Assembly: GCA_025358485.1 (NCBI GenBank)
Contig: JANYJJ010000140.1
Location: 22,046-86,045 of the forward strand
Reading direction: 5' to 3'
DNA: 64,000 bases
Origin: Burkholderiales bacterium
GTDB taxonomy: Bacteria; Pseudomonadota; Gammaproteobacteria; Burkholderiales; Burkholderiaceae_C
Shown here piece by piece: positions 8,541-16,792 of the stretch. A program made the translations under genes and the position numbers. The stretch's first letter is position 1. Each line of letters starts with the position of its first letter. Under the pieces are notes generated by a model. It had not been told where the DNA came from and ran no database searches. It worked only from the letters and a program-made list of their open reading frames with translations.

Positions 8541-8614
8541 GCGCAGTCAACAACCCGTGCGCAGTCAACAACCCGTGCGCTGTCCACAACACCATGCGCT
8601 GTCAATCACTTCAT
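8541..8614. repeat. 18-bp tandem repeat upstream of the second transglutaminase gene
   Basis: Two identical copies of GCGCAGTCAACAACCCGT (8541-8558 and 8559-8576) are followed by two decayed copies of 18-19 bases starting at 8577 and 8596. They fill the leader of the transglutaminase gene and run up to its ATG at 8613. An open frame continues through the repeat to 8508, but the repetitive translation is unlike the family N-terminus, so the repeat is taken as untranslated leader. Confidence 0.85.
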
Positions 8615-9506
8615 GACCACAGCCCGATATCACATCGAACACGAAACCCGCTACGCCTACACCGCGCCGGTGTCGCAGTCGTGGCAGTTGGCGCGGCTCA
8701 CACCGCGTGGGTTGCCTTGGCAGACCCTGCTTCAGCAGTCGATACAAATTGATCCGCCGCCTGATGAGCGCCGTGACGCGCGCGACAGCTTTGGCAACAC
8801 CGTGACGCACTTCGGTTTGCACGGTGCGCACCGCGTACTCAGCGTGCGCATGCAGTGCACGGTGGAGGTGGCGGCACGCCACGCCAACACTTCTTTCTTC
8901 GACATGCCCGACCTGCCTTGGCAGGATGTGCGTGCGGTGTTGAATTTGCAGCGGCACGCCGACGACTTGGCCGCCCTCAGCTTGGCCGAAGCCACGCCTT
9001 TGCTGCCTTTGTCGGAAGCCGCTCGCGGGTATGCCGAGCCGTCGTTTCAGCCGGGGCGCTATTGGATGTCGGCGGTGCTGGACTTGATGCACCGCATCCA
9101 CCACGACTTTGAATTTGAAGCGGGCGTGACGACCGTGAGCACCTCGGTGGACGAGGTGCTGCAACAGCGCCGGGGTGTGTGCCAAGACTTTGCACATTTG
9201 ATGTTGGCGTGCTTGCGCGCACACGGTTTGCCTGCGCGTTATGTGTCGGGCTATTTGCTGACCGACCCGCCCGAGGGTCAGCCGCGCCTGATGGGCGTGG
9301 ACGCATCGCATGCGTGGGTGGCGGCCTATGCGCCGGGTTGCGGTTGGATCGAGTTTGACCCCACCAACAACCAACTGGCCGACACGCGCTACATCACCTT
9401 GGCCTGGGGTGCCGACTTTGCCGACGTGGTGCCGCTGCGCGGTGTGATTTTGGGCGGCGGCTCGCAAAGCATGCAGGTGCGGGTGAGCGTGGTGCCGGGG
9501 GATTGA
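8613..9506 (+). CDS. Transglutaminase-like family protein
   Basis: A 297-residue stand-alone transglutaminase-like protein has the bacterial N-terminal beta domain (YHIEHETRYAYTAPV) followed by the core. The triad is Cys190 in GVCQDFAHLM, His233 in DASHAWVA and Asp249 in EFDPTNNQ. No signal peptide is seen. It is a smaller relative of the N-terminal part of the DUF2126 protein at 1594-5094 and shares its gene neighbourhood, so the two probably act in the same pathway, either as cysteine peptidases or as transpeptidases. The start at 8613 was chosen because it gives the canonical N-terminus; an upstream frame to 8508 only translates a tandem repeat. It is the last plus-strand gene of the cluster and converges with the efflux operon six bases later. 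Confidence 0.9.
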   Translation: MTTARYHIEHETRYAYTAPVSQSWQLARLTPRGLPWQTLLQQSIQIDPPPDERRDARDSFGNTVTHFGLHGAHRVLSVRMQCTVEVAARHANTSFFDMPDLPWQDVRAVLNLQRHADDLAALSLAEATPLLPLSEAARGYAEPSFQPGRYWMSAVLDLMHRIHHDFEFEAGVTTVSTSVDEVLQQRRGVCQDFAHLMLACLRAHGLPARYVSGYLLTDPPEGQPRLMGVDASHAWVAAYAPGCGWIEFDPTNNQLADTRYITLAWGADFADVVPLRGVILGGGSQSMQVRVSVVPGD

Positions 9507-9512
9507 GGCAAT

Positions 9513-9917
9513 TCAATTCAAGGTAAAGCGCGCCGTGGACGGCTTGCCGTTGACCGTCACCACTGCCACGGCTTTGGTGCCGGGGCCGACCTTGAAGGTG
9601 CCGGTCGCTTCCAGCTTGTCACCGACTGGCTTGAGTTCGACTTCCTGTTTTTCGTTGCCGGTCAGCAGCGTGAGCTTGGCGGTGGCCTTGGCAACATCGG
9701 TGGGCGTGCCGTGGTCGCGCAAGTACAGCCGAATCACTGTGGCTTTGGCGACGAGCTCGTAGTCCAAGGTCTTGCCTTCGACAACCACACCGCCGTGCAA
9801 GGGCTTGTGTTCGTGGGCTGCGTCGTGCTTCGCGCCAGCCGCCTGGGCGGGGCCGGCGATGGCCACGGTCATGGCAGCGACAAAAGCGATCATGGTGATG
9901 AGCTTTAGCTGGTTCAT
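9513..9917 (-). CDS. Small His-rich periplasmic protein at the end of the efflux operon
   Basis: This 134-residue protein has a clear signal peptide (MNQLKLITMIAFVAAMTVAI then GPAQAAG). The mature start is histidine-rich: KHDAAHEHKPLHGGVVVEG. The rest looks like a beta-sandwich, with KATAKLTLL and KVGPGTKAVAVVTVNG. ATG 9917 has AAGGAA upstream; an extension to 9968 lacks a signal-peptide pattern. It lies 47 bases downstream of the RND pump gene on the same strand. Similar small periplasmic proteins accompany copper, zinc or cobalt efflux systems, so a metal-binding helper role is inferred, not shown. No named family is recognised with certainty. Confidence 0.75.
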   Translation of the reverse strand: MNQLKLITMIAFVAAMTVAIAGPAQAAGAKHDAAHEHKPLHGGVVVEGKTLDYELVAKATVIRLYLRDHGTPTDVAKATAKLTLLTGNEKQEVELKPVGDKLEATGTFKVGPGTKAVAVVTVNGKPSTARFTLN

Positions 9918-9964
9918 AGATTTCCTTATGGTGATTGCAGGGCTGGTGATGAATGGGCAGGCTT

Positions 9965-12900
9965 TCAAAGCGCTTCGGCGTTCTTGTCGTTCGTCAGCCG
10001 CTCGGCGGCTTTGCGGCCGAACAGCCAGAACATCGCGGGCGTCAGAAAGGTGTCGAGCAGGGTTGAGCTGATGAGGCCTGAGAAGATCACCACCGCCACG
10101 GGGTGCAGCACTTCGGTGCCAGGGCGCTCGGCCTCGAACAACAGCGGTGCCAGCGCGAACGCGGTCACCAGCGCAGTCATCAGCACCGGACTCAGCCGTT
10201 CAAGCGACCCGCGCACGATCATCTGTGCGTCGAAACGCTCACCCTCGAAGCGCATCAGGTTGATGTAGTGGCTGACTTTCAAGATGCCGTTGCGCACTGA
10301 AATGCCAGCCAGCGTGATGAAGCCGACCAGCGCGGCCACCGACAAAGGCTGGCCCGACAGCCATAGCCCGAGCACCGCACCGACCAGGGCCAGCGGGATG
10401 TTCACCATGATCACCGCCGACAGCGTCGCCGATTTGTAGCGGCTGTACAGCACCACAAACATCAGCGTCAGCGACACGATGGACAGCAGGCCAACCAAAC
10501 GAGAGGCCTCTTCTTGCGCCTGGAACTGCCCGCCCAAGGTGATGAAGCTGCCCTCGGGCAGTTTGGTGTCGGCCACCACCTTGCGGATGTCGGCCACGAT
10601 CTCCGACAGCGCGCGCCCCGATGCATTGGCCGACAACACAATGCGGCGCTTGCCGTCGTCACGGCTGATCTGGTTGGGGCCGTCGCCGTCCTCGATGCTT
10701 GCCAGCTTAGCCAACGGGACTCGGCCGGTGGGCGTTTCGATCAGGATCTGGCTCAGGCCTTCAATCGAGCGGGCCGACTCGGGCAGCTTGACCACCAGCG
10801 CAAAGCGCCGGCCGCCCTCAACGATCTGCGCGATCTTCTCGCCTTCGACCAGGCTTTGCAGCGTCGCAAGCACCTGCGGCACCGGCATGCCGTATTGCGC
10901 CGCCGCTGCGTAGTCCACCCTCACCTTGATCTGCGGTGCCAGCACCTGCTTTTCGATCTGCAGATCGGCGATGCCCGGGATTTTGGCCAGCCGCTGGCGC
11001 AGCGCATCGGCCTGGCCGCGCAGCGCATCCAGGTCTTCCCCGTAAATTTTCACAGCGATTTGCGAGCGCACACCCGACAACATGTGATCGATGCGGTGCG
11101 AGATGGGCTGGCCAATCTCGATGGCGGCTGGCACGTTGGCCAGCTTGGCGCGAATGTCGGCTTTGACTTCCTCCATGCTGCGCTTGAGTTGGGCCGTCGG
11201 GACGATGCCGACATCGAGCTCACTGACGTGCACGCCCTCGGCGTGTTCGTCCAATTCGGCCCTACCGCTGCGTCGCCCAACGTGCGTCACTTCGGGCACT
11301 TGGCGCACCAGCGTCTCGGCTTGGCGTGCAACCGCCGAGCTCTCGGTCAGCGTGACGCCGGGGTTCAGCCGCAGGCCGATCAGCAGCGTGCCTTCATTGA
11401 AGGGCGGCAAGAAGGTCTTCGGGAAAAAAGGCACGCTGGCGGCTGCGACAGCCACAGCGAAGGCGGCTGCGACGATGGCTGCTTTGGGTCGATTCATCAC
11501 GGCCTGCAGCGCGCCTCGATAACGCGTCTTCAGCCAAGCCAGCAGCTTGGTGTCGCCGTGGTCGAGATTTTTCATGCGTGGCAGCATGTACAAGCTGAGC
11601 ACGGGCGTGACCGTCACCGACACCACCAGCGAGACCAGCGTCGAAACGATGAAGGCGATGCCCAGTGGCACAAAGAGCTTGCCCTCCAGCCCTGGCAGCG
11701 CGAACAACGGCATGAAGACCAAGACGATGATCACCGTTGCGTAGAGGATGGCTGAGCGGACTTCCATCGTGGCTTGGGTCACGATGTCAAGTGGGTTCAG
11801 CCGCAAATCGGCGGGCTTAGAGCGCTCGTCTTTCAGGCGTCGCAGCACGTTTTCGACGCCCACCACCGCATCGTCAACCAGTCCGCCGATGGCGATTGCC
11901 AGGCCGCCCAGCGTCATCGTGTTGATCGACATTCCGAAGTGGCGGAACACCAGCGCCGTGACGAAGATTGAGACGGGAATGGCCGTCAGCGCGATGACAG
12001 TGGGCCGCAGCGTGCCGAGGAAGAAAAACAAAATCACTGCGACGAATATTGAAGCTCCGATCAGTTTTCCTTGCAGCGTGGTGATAGACGCTTCGATGAA
12101 GCTGGCCTGGCGGAACGTGACCCGCGGCGCTTGCATGTCGGCCGGCATCGAAGCTTTCAAGCCCACCAGCGCATCTTCAATCGACTTCGTGAGTGCAATC
12201 GTGTCCGCCGTCGGTTGCTTTTGAATGCCCAGGATGACGGCGGGCCGGCCCTCATAGCCCGCATCGCCGCGCTTGATGGCTGCGGCGAATGTGACCTCAG
12301 CAATTTGGCGCAGCAAGATGGGCTGGGTTTTGTTCGCGGTGATCGCAAGGTTCTTCAGGTCCTCCAGGCGCGATGTGCGGCCCAGGTTGCGGATCAAATA
12401 CTCGCGGCCGTTCAGTTCCAAGAAGCCGCCCGACGTGTTGGCCGAAAAACCTTTCAGCGCGGCCGCAAGCTGGTCGTGTGTGATGCCCAATTCAGCCATG
12501 CGTGCCGTGTTTGGCTGCACCTGAAACTGTCGAACCTCGCCGCCTATCGGGATGACCTGCGCAACGCCGGGCACCGAGAGCAGCCGTGGACGCAGCACCC
12601 AGTCGGCGTACTCACGCACCGCCATCAGGCTGGTTTTCTGCGGATCGACGGGTATGGCGATCTGCATGATTTCACCCATGATCGAACTGATCGGGCCCAT
12701 GCGCGGCACAACGCCTTCGGCCAAGCCTTGTTCCATGGCCGCGAGGCGCTCAGCCACAAGCTGACGGGCGCGGAAGATCTCGGTGCTCCAGTCGAAGGTG
12801 ATGTAGATGAAGGACAAACCGGCCGACGAGCTGGAGCGCACGCTTTGCACACCAGGCAGACCGTTCATCGTTGTTTCGAGCGGGATCGTGATGAGCTGTT

Positions 12901-13084
12901 CGACCTCCTCAGCGGCCATGCCACCGGCCTCCGTCATGATGGTGACTGTGGGCTGGTTGAGATCGGGAAACACATCCACCGGTGTTCGTGACAAGGTGAA
13001 CGCGCCGTAGGCCATTAAAACGACGCTGGCGATCAACACAAGCAGCCGGTTGGCCAAACTGCTGTCGAGAAGTAACTTGAACAT
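9965..13084 (-). CDS. CusA/CzcA-type heavy-metal RND efflux pump subunit
   Basis: This 1039-residue inner-membrane RND protein has the twofold layout: one N-terminal membrane segment, a large periplasmic loop, membrane segments 2-6, and then a repeat. Family sequences include RTPVDVFPDLNQPTVTI near residue 33 and GLPGVQSVRSSSSAGLS. The fourth membrane segment reads AIAIGGLVDDAVVGVEN, with the paired aspartates expected for proton relay; it differs from the DFG...DGA form of classical CzcA, so the ion is not assigned. It exports metal ions together with the adaptor and outer-membrane factor encoded just upstream. Its ATG overlaps the adaptor stop (TGATG), indicating translational coupling. Confidence 0.92.
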   Translation of the reverse strand: MFKLLLDSSLANRLLVLIASVVLMAYGAFTLSRTPVDVFPDLNQPTVTIMTEAGGMAAEEVEQLITIPLETTMNGLPGVQSVRSSSSAGLSFIYITFDWSTEIFRARQLVAERLAAMEQGLAEGVVPRMGPISSIMGEIMQIAIPVDPQKTSLMAVREYADWVLRPRLLSVPGVAQVIPIGGEVRQFQVQPNTARMAELGITHDQLAAALKGFSANTSGGFLELNGREYLIRNLGRTSRLEDLKNLAITANKTQPILLRQIAEVTFAAAIKRGDAGYEGRPAVILGIQKQPTADTIALTKSIEDALVGLKASMPADMQAPRVTFRQASFIEASITTLQGKLIGASIFVAVILFFFLGTLRPTVIALTAIPVSIFVTALVFRHFGMSINTMTLGGLAIAIGGLVDDAVVGVENVLRRLKDERSKPADLRLNPLDIVTQATMEVRSAILYATVIIVLVFMPLFALPGLEGKLFVPLGIAFIVSTLVSLVVSVTVTPVLSLYMLPRMKNLDHGDTKLLAWLKTRYRGALQAVMNRPKAAIVAAAFAVAVAAASVPFFPKTFLPPFNEGTLLIGLRLNPGVTLTESSAVARQAETLVRQVPEVTHVGRRSGRAELDEHAEGVHVSELDVGIVPTAQLKRSMEEVKADIRAKLANVPAAIEIGQPISHRIDHMLSGVRSQIAVKIYGEDLDALRGQADALRQRLAKIPGIADLQIEKQVLAPQIKVRVDYAAAAQYGMPVPQVLATLQSLVEGEKIAQIVEGGRRFALVVKLPESARSIEGLSQILIETPTGRVPLAKLASIEDGDGPNQISRDDGKRRIVLSANASGRALSEIVADIRKVVADTKLPEGSFITLGGQFQAQEEASRLVGLLSIVSLTLMFVVLYSRYKSATLSAVIMVNIPLALVGAVLGLWLSGQPLSVAALVGFITLAGISVRNGILKVSHYINLMRFEGERFDAQMIVRGSLERLSPVLMTALVTAFALAPLLFEAERPGTEVLHPVAVVIFSGLISSTLLDTFLTPAMFWLFGRKAAERLTNDKNAEAL

Positions 13085-14256
13085 CAGCGCACCTGATTGA
13101 TGAGGGTGGCGCCTTGCGTGGCGACGCGGTCACCAGCCTTCAGGCCGGAAGTGACCGCCACATTGATACCGTCGAGCGCATCCGCCGTCACGTTGCGCGG
13201 CTCGAAGCGCTCGTGGGCAGTCTTGACCCAAACGATGGTCTGGTTCGCAGCGTTTTTCATCAGCGACGCAACAGGCACAGCAATGCCTTTCACCTTGTCT
13301 TGAGCCTGAACGAAAACGCGCACGGGCTGGCCCACCGCCAACGTCGTGAGTGCCTTGCCTTCGGCGCGGAACACCAACGGCAGCGCCTGTTCGCGCAAGC
13401 TGCGCACGGCGCCAACAAAAGTCAGTGGAACGCGTTCGTTGCCGACTGCCAAGCTGGCACTTCCGATGCGGGTGAACAAGGCCGTGTCGAAGGCCAGCGC
13501 TTCAATTCGCAGTCGCGTCGGATCGATGATTTCGAAAACCAATTCGCGCGCATCGACCACCTGTCCGGCCACCGCGTTGGCGGAAGCAATCACGCCGGAG
13601 ACTGGCGCGACCAGTGCCTCCCGCGACGACAACCCGTCGCCAACCGCCGCCAAGCGAGCGGCCAGGCTTTGTGCTTCGCTCTCGGCGGTTTCGATGTCTT
13701 TTCGCGGCACCGTGTCGGCCAGTTCCCTCAGCCGGGCGACACGTTTGTCGGCCAGCGCTTTGGCCGCACGCAGCTCGGCCAACTGTGCAGCTTGGTTTGA
13801 GCGTTCGATGGGCGCTGTTGACGACACCACCGTGGCCAGCACTTCGCCCTTGCGCACAGCTTGGCCTGGGTTGGGAAGCCCGCGCGGGCCGGGCTCGATG
13901 CGCCCCGCGTTAAGCGGCTGCACCTTGCCACCGGCGTTCGGGTCCATCACCACTTTGCCGTTCAGCTCGAACGAGCGCGCCAGCTCGCTGGTCTCGGTCA
14001 GCAGCGTTCGCACGCCAAGCTGGCGTTGCGCGGCCTTGGGCAGAAAAACGCTCCCGTCGGCTTGACGTTGTGGCCCGTTGGCGCTGGACGCGGCAGGCGC
14101 GTCGCCGTGGTCGTGGCCTTCCCCTGCCCGCGCTGGCAGCATCAGGCTGATGCACAACATCGCGGCAGCCACGCTTGCGCTGGTAGTCCATACGCTGTTA
14201 GTCCATGCGCTGCGGGTCCATGCGGTGCGGCTGATTGGTGCGTGGGTGAGTTTCAT
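13084..14256 (-). CDS. RND efflux periplasmic adaptor (membrane fusion protein)
   Basis: This 390-residue adaptor has a signal peptide ending near LPARAGEGHDHGD and then a barrel-sandwich and hairpin order typical of CzcB-like proteins: GKVVMDPNAGGKVQPL, GLPNPGQAVRKGEVLATV, an alpha-helical hairpin, and LVAPVSGVIASANAVAGQVV. It links the pump to the outer-membrane channel. The mature N-terminus is His-rich, as in its neighbours. The n-region before the hydrophobic core is oddly long and contains three W-T pentapeptide repeats encoded by a 15-base tandem repeat (14184-14228). ATG 14256 overlaps the upstream stop as ATGA, which decides the start against a longer frame to 14367. Confidence 0.9.
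   Translation of the reverse strand: MKLTHAPISRTAWTRSAWTNSVWTTSASVAAAMLCISLMLPARAGEGHDHGDAPAASSANGPQRQADGSVFLPKAAQRQLGVRTLLTETSELARSFELNGKVVMDPNAGGKVQPLNAGRIEPGPRGLPNPGQAVRKGEVLATVVSSTAPIERSNQAAQLAELRAAKALADKRVARLRELADTVPRKDIETAESEAQSLAARLAAVGDGLSSREALVAPVSGVIASANAVAGQVVDARELVFEIIDPTRLRIEALAFDTALFTRIGSASLAVGNERVPLTFVGAVRSLREQALPLVFRAEGKALTTLAVGQPVRVFVQAQDKVKGIAVPVASLMKNAANQTIVWVKTAHERFEPRNVTADALDGINVAVTSGLKAGDRVATQGATLINQVR
14184..14228 (-). repeat. 15-bp tandem repeat in the adaptor signal-peptide region
   Basis: Three 15-base units (14184-14198, 14199-14213, 14214-14228) encode pentapeptides of the form R-T/S-A-W-T or N-S-V-W-T immediately before the signal-peptide core of the adaptor. The repeat is in frame and lengthens the n-region. 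Confidence 0.8.
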
Positions 14257-14876
14257 ACGCTGCCTTTGGAAGTGTGTTGACGACCAGCCGACCCACGCCG
14301 ACCGATAAGGATCAAGGCGACCAGCGCAAGCATCGCGGCGGCGGCCCAGCCGACGAGGTCTTTCCATGAACGGACACCCACCGTCTGCGCGGCGAGCTTT
14401 TCGGTGTGTGCTTCTTCATGCAGATCCAGCTCACCGACGAGCAGGTCGGCTTCTTTGCCCGCCGTGACAGTCACGGTGATGGGCAGCACACCAGGCTGCG
14501 GTCTTGCCGCAAGCGTGACTTCGAAGGTGTCGTCGTGCTTGACGGCCTTCAGCTTGTTGCCGCCAATTTCCAGTTCGATCTGGGCGTCGGTCACGGGCGC
14601 GTTGTCTGCGGCCCGGTCCAGGTACAGCGTGATCTGCTTGCCTTGCAGCACGCCGACCAGCTCGAAGGCTTCGGACAAGGCAGTGAAGCGAGGCGTCGGC
14701 TGGCCGTTGGCGGCAGTGCCGACGTTGCTGTTGCTGTTGCCGTGATCGTGGCCGTCGCCAGCCTGCGCAAACGAAGGCATTGAAAGCGCCGCGACGATGC
14801 TCATTGCGGTCATCAAGGTGGTGAATGTCATGGTGGTGGTGCGATAGGTGAATGAGGGGGTCGGTGTTTGATTCAT
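14253..14876 (-). CDS. Membrane-anchored periplasmic protein of the efflux operon
   Basis: This 207-residue protein has an N-terminal export signal (TAMSIVAALSMPSFAQAG) directly followed by GDGHDHGNSNSN, a probable metal-binding patch. It continues with a beta-rich middle (GKQITLYLDRAADNAPVTDA, IELEIGGNKLKAV) and ends in one membrane helix (VGWAAAAMLALVALILIG) with a positively charged tail. It therefore looks anchored in the inner membrane with its bulk in the periplasm. It is coupled to both neighbours by ATGA overlaps, lying between the outer-membrane factor and the adaptor. Classical czcCBA operons lack a gene here. No activity is known; a metal chaperone or assembly role is inferred from context. 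Confidence 0.75.
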   Translation of the reverse strand: MNQTPTPSFTYRTTTMTFTTLMTAMSIVAALSMPSFAQAGDGHDHGNSNSNVGTAANGQPTPRFTALSEAFELVGVLQGKQITLYLDRAADNAPVTDAQIELEIGGNKLKAVKHDDTFEVTLAARPQPGVLPITVTVTAGKEADLLVGELDLHEEAHTEKLAAQTVGVRSWKDLVGWAAAAMLALVALILIGRRGSAGRQHTSKGSV

Positions 14877-16147
14877 TGAGGCAACAGGCCGAGCGCTTGA
14901 CGCCACGCCGAGATCGCGGCGGCCACGTCGATGCGGCTGCGCGCGGCTTGACGATCGGCCTCGGTCGCCTCGTTCTCAATGCGCAGACGTGACGGCAAAT
15001 CGCTCTCGCCCAGGCGGAAGGACTTTTCAAAAAACCCCCGCGTCTCGCGCGCCAGCGTCGCGCGGCGCTCGGCAAAGGCCGTCTGCATGCGCGCAGCTTC
15101 CAGGCGTGCTTGCGCGGCCTCGCGCTCCGACAGCAGGCGCACACGTTCGAGGGCAACGCTGGCCTGTGCCTCGACTGCCTCGGCCCGTGCAGTTGCCACT
15201 CGCCCGTCGTGGCGCGGCCCGCCGCCAAACGGCAGGCGCAGCGCCAGCGTCACGGTTTGTCCGTATTTTTCACTGGCAATGCTGCGGTCGCGCGTGGTCG
15301 TCAGGGTCAGCTCGGGGTTGCTGCGCGCCTGCGTGACGGCCAGCGTTGCAGCGCGATCAGCAAGCGCGGATCGGTCTTGCAACTCTGCCAAGGCCGGATG
15401 CAAGCCGCCATCGTTCGCCGAACTTGCAGCAGGTTCAGGTTCAGGCTCAGGCAGAACCGATGCTGCTAAAGCCACCTCTGCAACGCTGCCCGCCTGTGCC
15501 TGGATCAGCAGGCGCGCTGCGGCGGCGGTGGCCTTGGCATGCGCCACGACCGCTTCGGCGGCCGCGACTGCGCCGTCGGCCTGATGCTGGTCTGCACGTG
15601 CAAGTTCACCGGCCTTGGCACGCCGTGCCACGTCGCTGGCAACTCGGCGCGCACTTTCGAGCTGCCCAAGCGCGATCTCGGCCTCGGCGGCAGTGCGTTG
15701 CCAAGCCCACCAAGCTTCGCGCACGGTGGCGGCCAAGCGCAAGCGCGCAGCCGCCGTGCGACTCTCCACCACCACCGCCTGCGCATCGGCCAAAGCGGCG
15801 GTGCCTGCGCGCTCGCCGGGCAGCCACAAAGGCACGGCGATGCCGACCTCGAGTTCGCGCAACCCGTCGTTGCGGGTGAGTCGGTCGGTCTTGTGGCTCA
15901 CCTCGAAAGCCGGTGGCTCTGGTGTCCAGGCCTGCGCCCCTTGGCGCTGCGCTTGGGCGGCGTCGCGGCGAGCCAGCAGCGCCTGTGCTTCTGGCTGGCG
16001 GGCCCAGGCGACTTCGAAAAGCTCTTTCAGACCTTGCGCGCTCGCAGCGGTTGGTACTTGAGCCCACACGCCTACAGAGGCCGTGATTAGAGATGCGGCA
16101 GACAAGAGCTGCCACGCGCGGGTTGTGATTTGTGTTCTCGGATCCAT
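14873..16147 (-). CDS. TolC-family outer-membrane efflux factor (CzcC-like)
   Basis: This 424-residue protein begins with a signal peptide (AWQLLSAASLITASVGVWAQ) and shows the long alternating helical repeats of outer-membrane efflux proteins. LKELFEVAWARQPE opens the first half and VTQARSNPELTLTTTRD the second. It forms the outer-membrane channel of the tripartite pump. ATG 16147 is chosen because GGAG lies six bases before it; an ATG at 16159 lacks a ribosome-binding site. A Pro-Glu run in the loop between the halves comes from a six-base repeat at 15431-15448. Its stop overlaps the next gene as ATGA. The 147 bases upstream to the CzcI-like gene hold no obvious gene. Confidence 0.88.
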   Translation of the reverse strand: MDPRTQITTRAWQLLSAASLITASVGVWAQVPTAASAQGLKELFEVAWARQPEAQALLARRDAAQAQRQGAQAWTPEPPAFEVSHKTDRLTRNDGLRELEVGIAVPLWLPGERAGTAALADAQAVVVESRTAAARLRLAATVREAWWAWQRTAAEAEIALGQLESARRVASDVARRAKAGELARADQHQADGAVAAAEAVVAHAKATAAAARLLIQAQAGSVAEVALAASVLPEPEPEPAASSANDGGLHPALAELQDRSALADRAATLAVTQARSNPELTLTTTRDRSIASEKYGQTVTLALRLPFGGGPRHDGRVATARAEAVEAQASVALERVRLLSEREAAQARLEAARMQTAFAERRATLARETRGFFEKSFRLGESDLPSRLRIENEATEADRQAARSRIDVAAAISAWRQALGLLPQ

Positions 16148-16294
16148 CCGATGCTCCATGTTGTGGGGGACACAGGAGACCGGCAAGTTGCGACCATGTG
16201 GCCGCACAGTCCTGGGCGGGCCGTCGCAGACGAACTGCAACGGCGCGCTCAGGCGCAAACGGGATTCAGGAAAAAACTGAAGCCGCCTCGCCGA

Positions 16295-16678
16295 TCAGGC
16301 AAGGCGTGCCCACCGGGGGCGTTCAGGCTGCGCTGGCGCACGCTCGGCCAGCGCCGGATCGCTGAAGGTCGGCGGTGCGCTCGCCATGGCTGGAGACAGC
16401 TGGCTCGAACCCAAGTCGACCACCACAGCGCTGTGGCAATGACAGTGGCAATTTCCGCAGTCGGGCTCTGTCGCCGTCGAACCGGTTGCGTCGCTGACTG
16501 CGTCGGTCTTTGCCGAAGCGTCTGCGTCTGCCTGCACAGCACTGTGCTGGTGTGACGCGTGGTCACTTTCGCGGTCGGGCGTGCTGCTCGACGTGTTCGC
16601 GCAATAACCGCCTACCGCGGCCCAGGAGAGCTGAAGAGGCAAGATTGCGAGCACAAGGATGAGTAACCAGCGGCGCAT
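16295..16678 (-). CDS. CzcI-like small Cys/His-rich exported protein
   Basis: This 127-residue protein has a short signal peptide (RRWLLILVLAILPLQLSWA) and a histidine- and cysteine-rich mature part with HASHQHS and CGNCHCHCHS. This pattern and its position as first gene of the efflux operon resemble CzcI-type proteins of czc operons, which modulate metal resistance or its regulation. It probably binds a soft metal in the periplasm. The match is from pattern and context only. About 147 bases separate it from the outer-membrane factor gene, and 114 bases of non-coding DNA upstream probably contain the operon promoter; no confident -35/-10 pair was found. Confidence 0.7.
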   Translation of the reverse strand: MRRWLLILVLAILPLQLSWAAVGGYCANTSSSTPDRESDHASHQHSAVQADADASAKTDAVSDATGSTATEPDCGNCHCHCHSAVVVDLGSSQLSPAMASAPPTFSDPALAERAPAQPERPRWARLA

Positions 16679-16792
16679 TCGTCAAGTGTATTACTCAGAC
16701 ACGCTTGAGGGTTTTGGGTTTGCCGTCAGCAAGTCAATGACTGTCTGGTCTCAGCTCGTGCGTGTGAGCGGTGCAACAGCGACTTCCGATCC

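Noticed and set aside
10514-11755. Long plus-strand open frame of 413 codons opposite the RND pump gene
   Set aside because: It is the antisense shadow of a high-G+C gene, with His/Arg/Gln-rich translation and no family match; the pump on the minus strand is certain.
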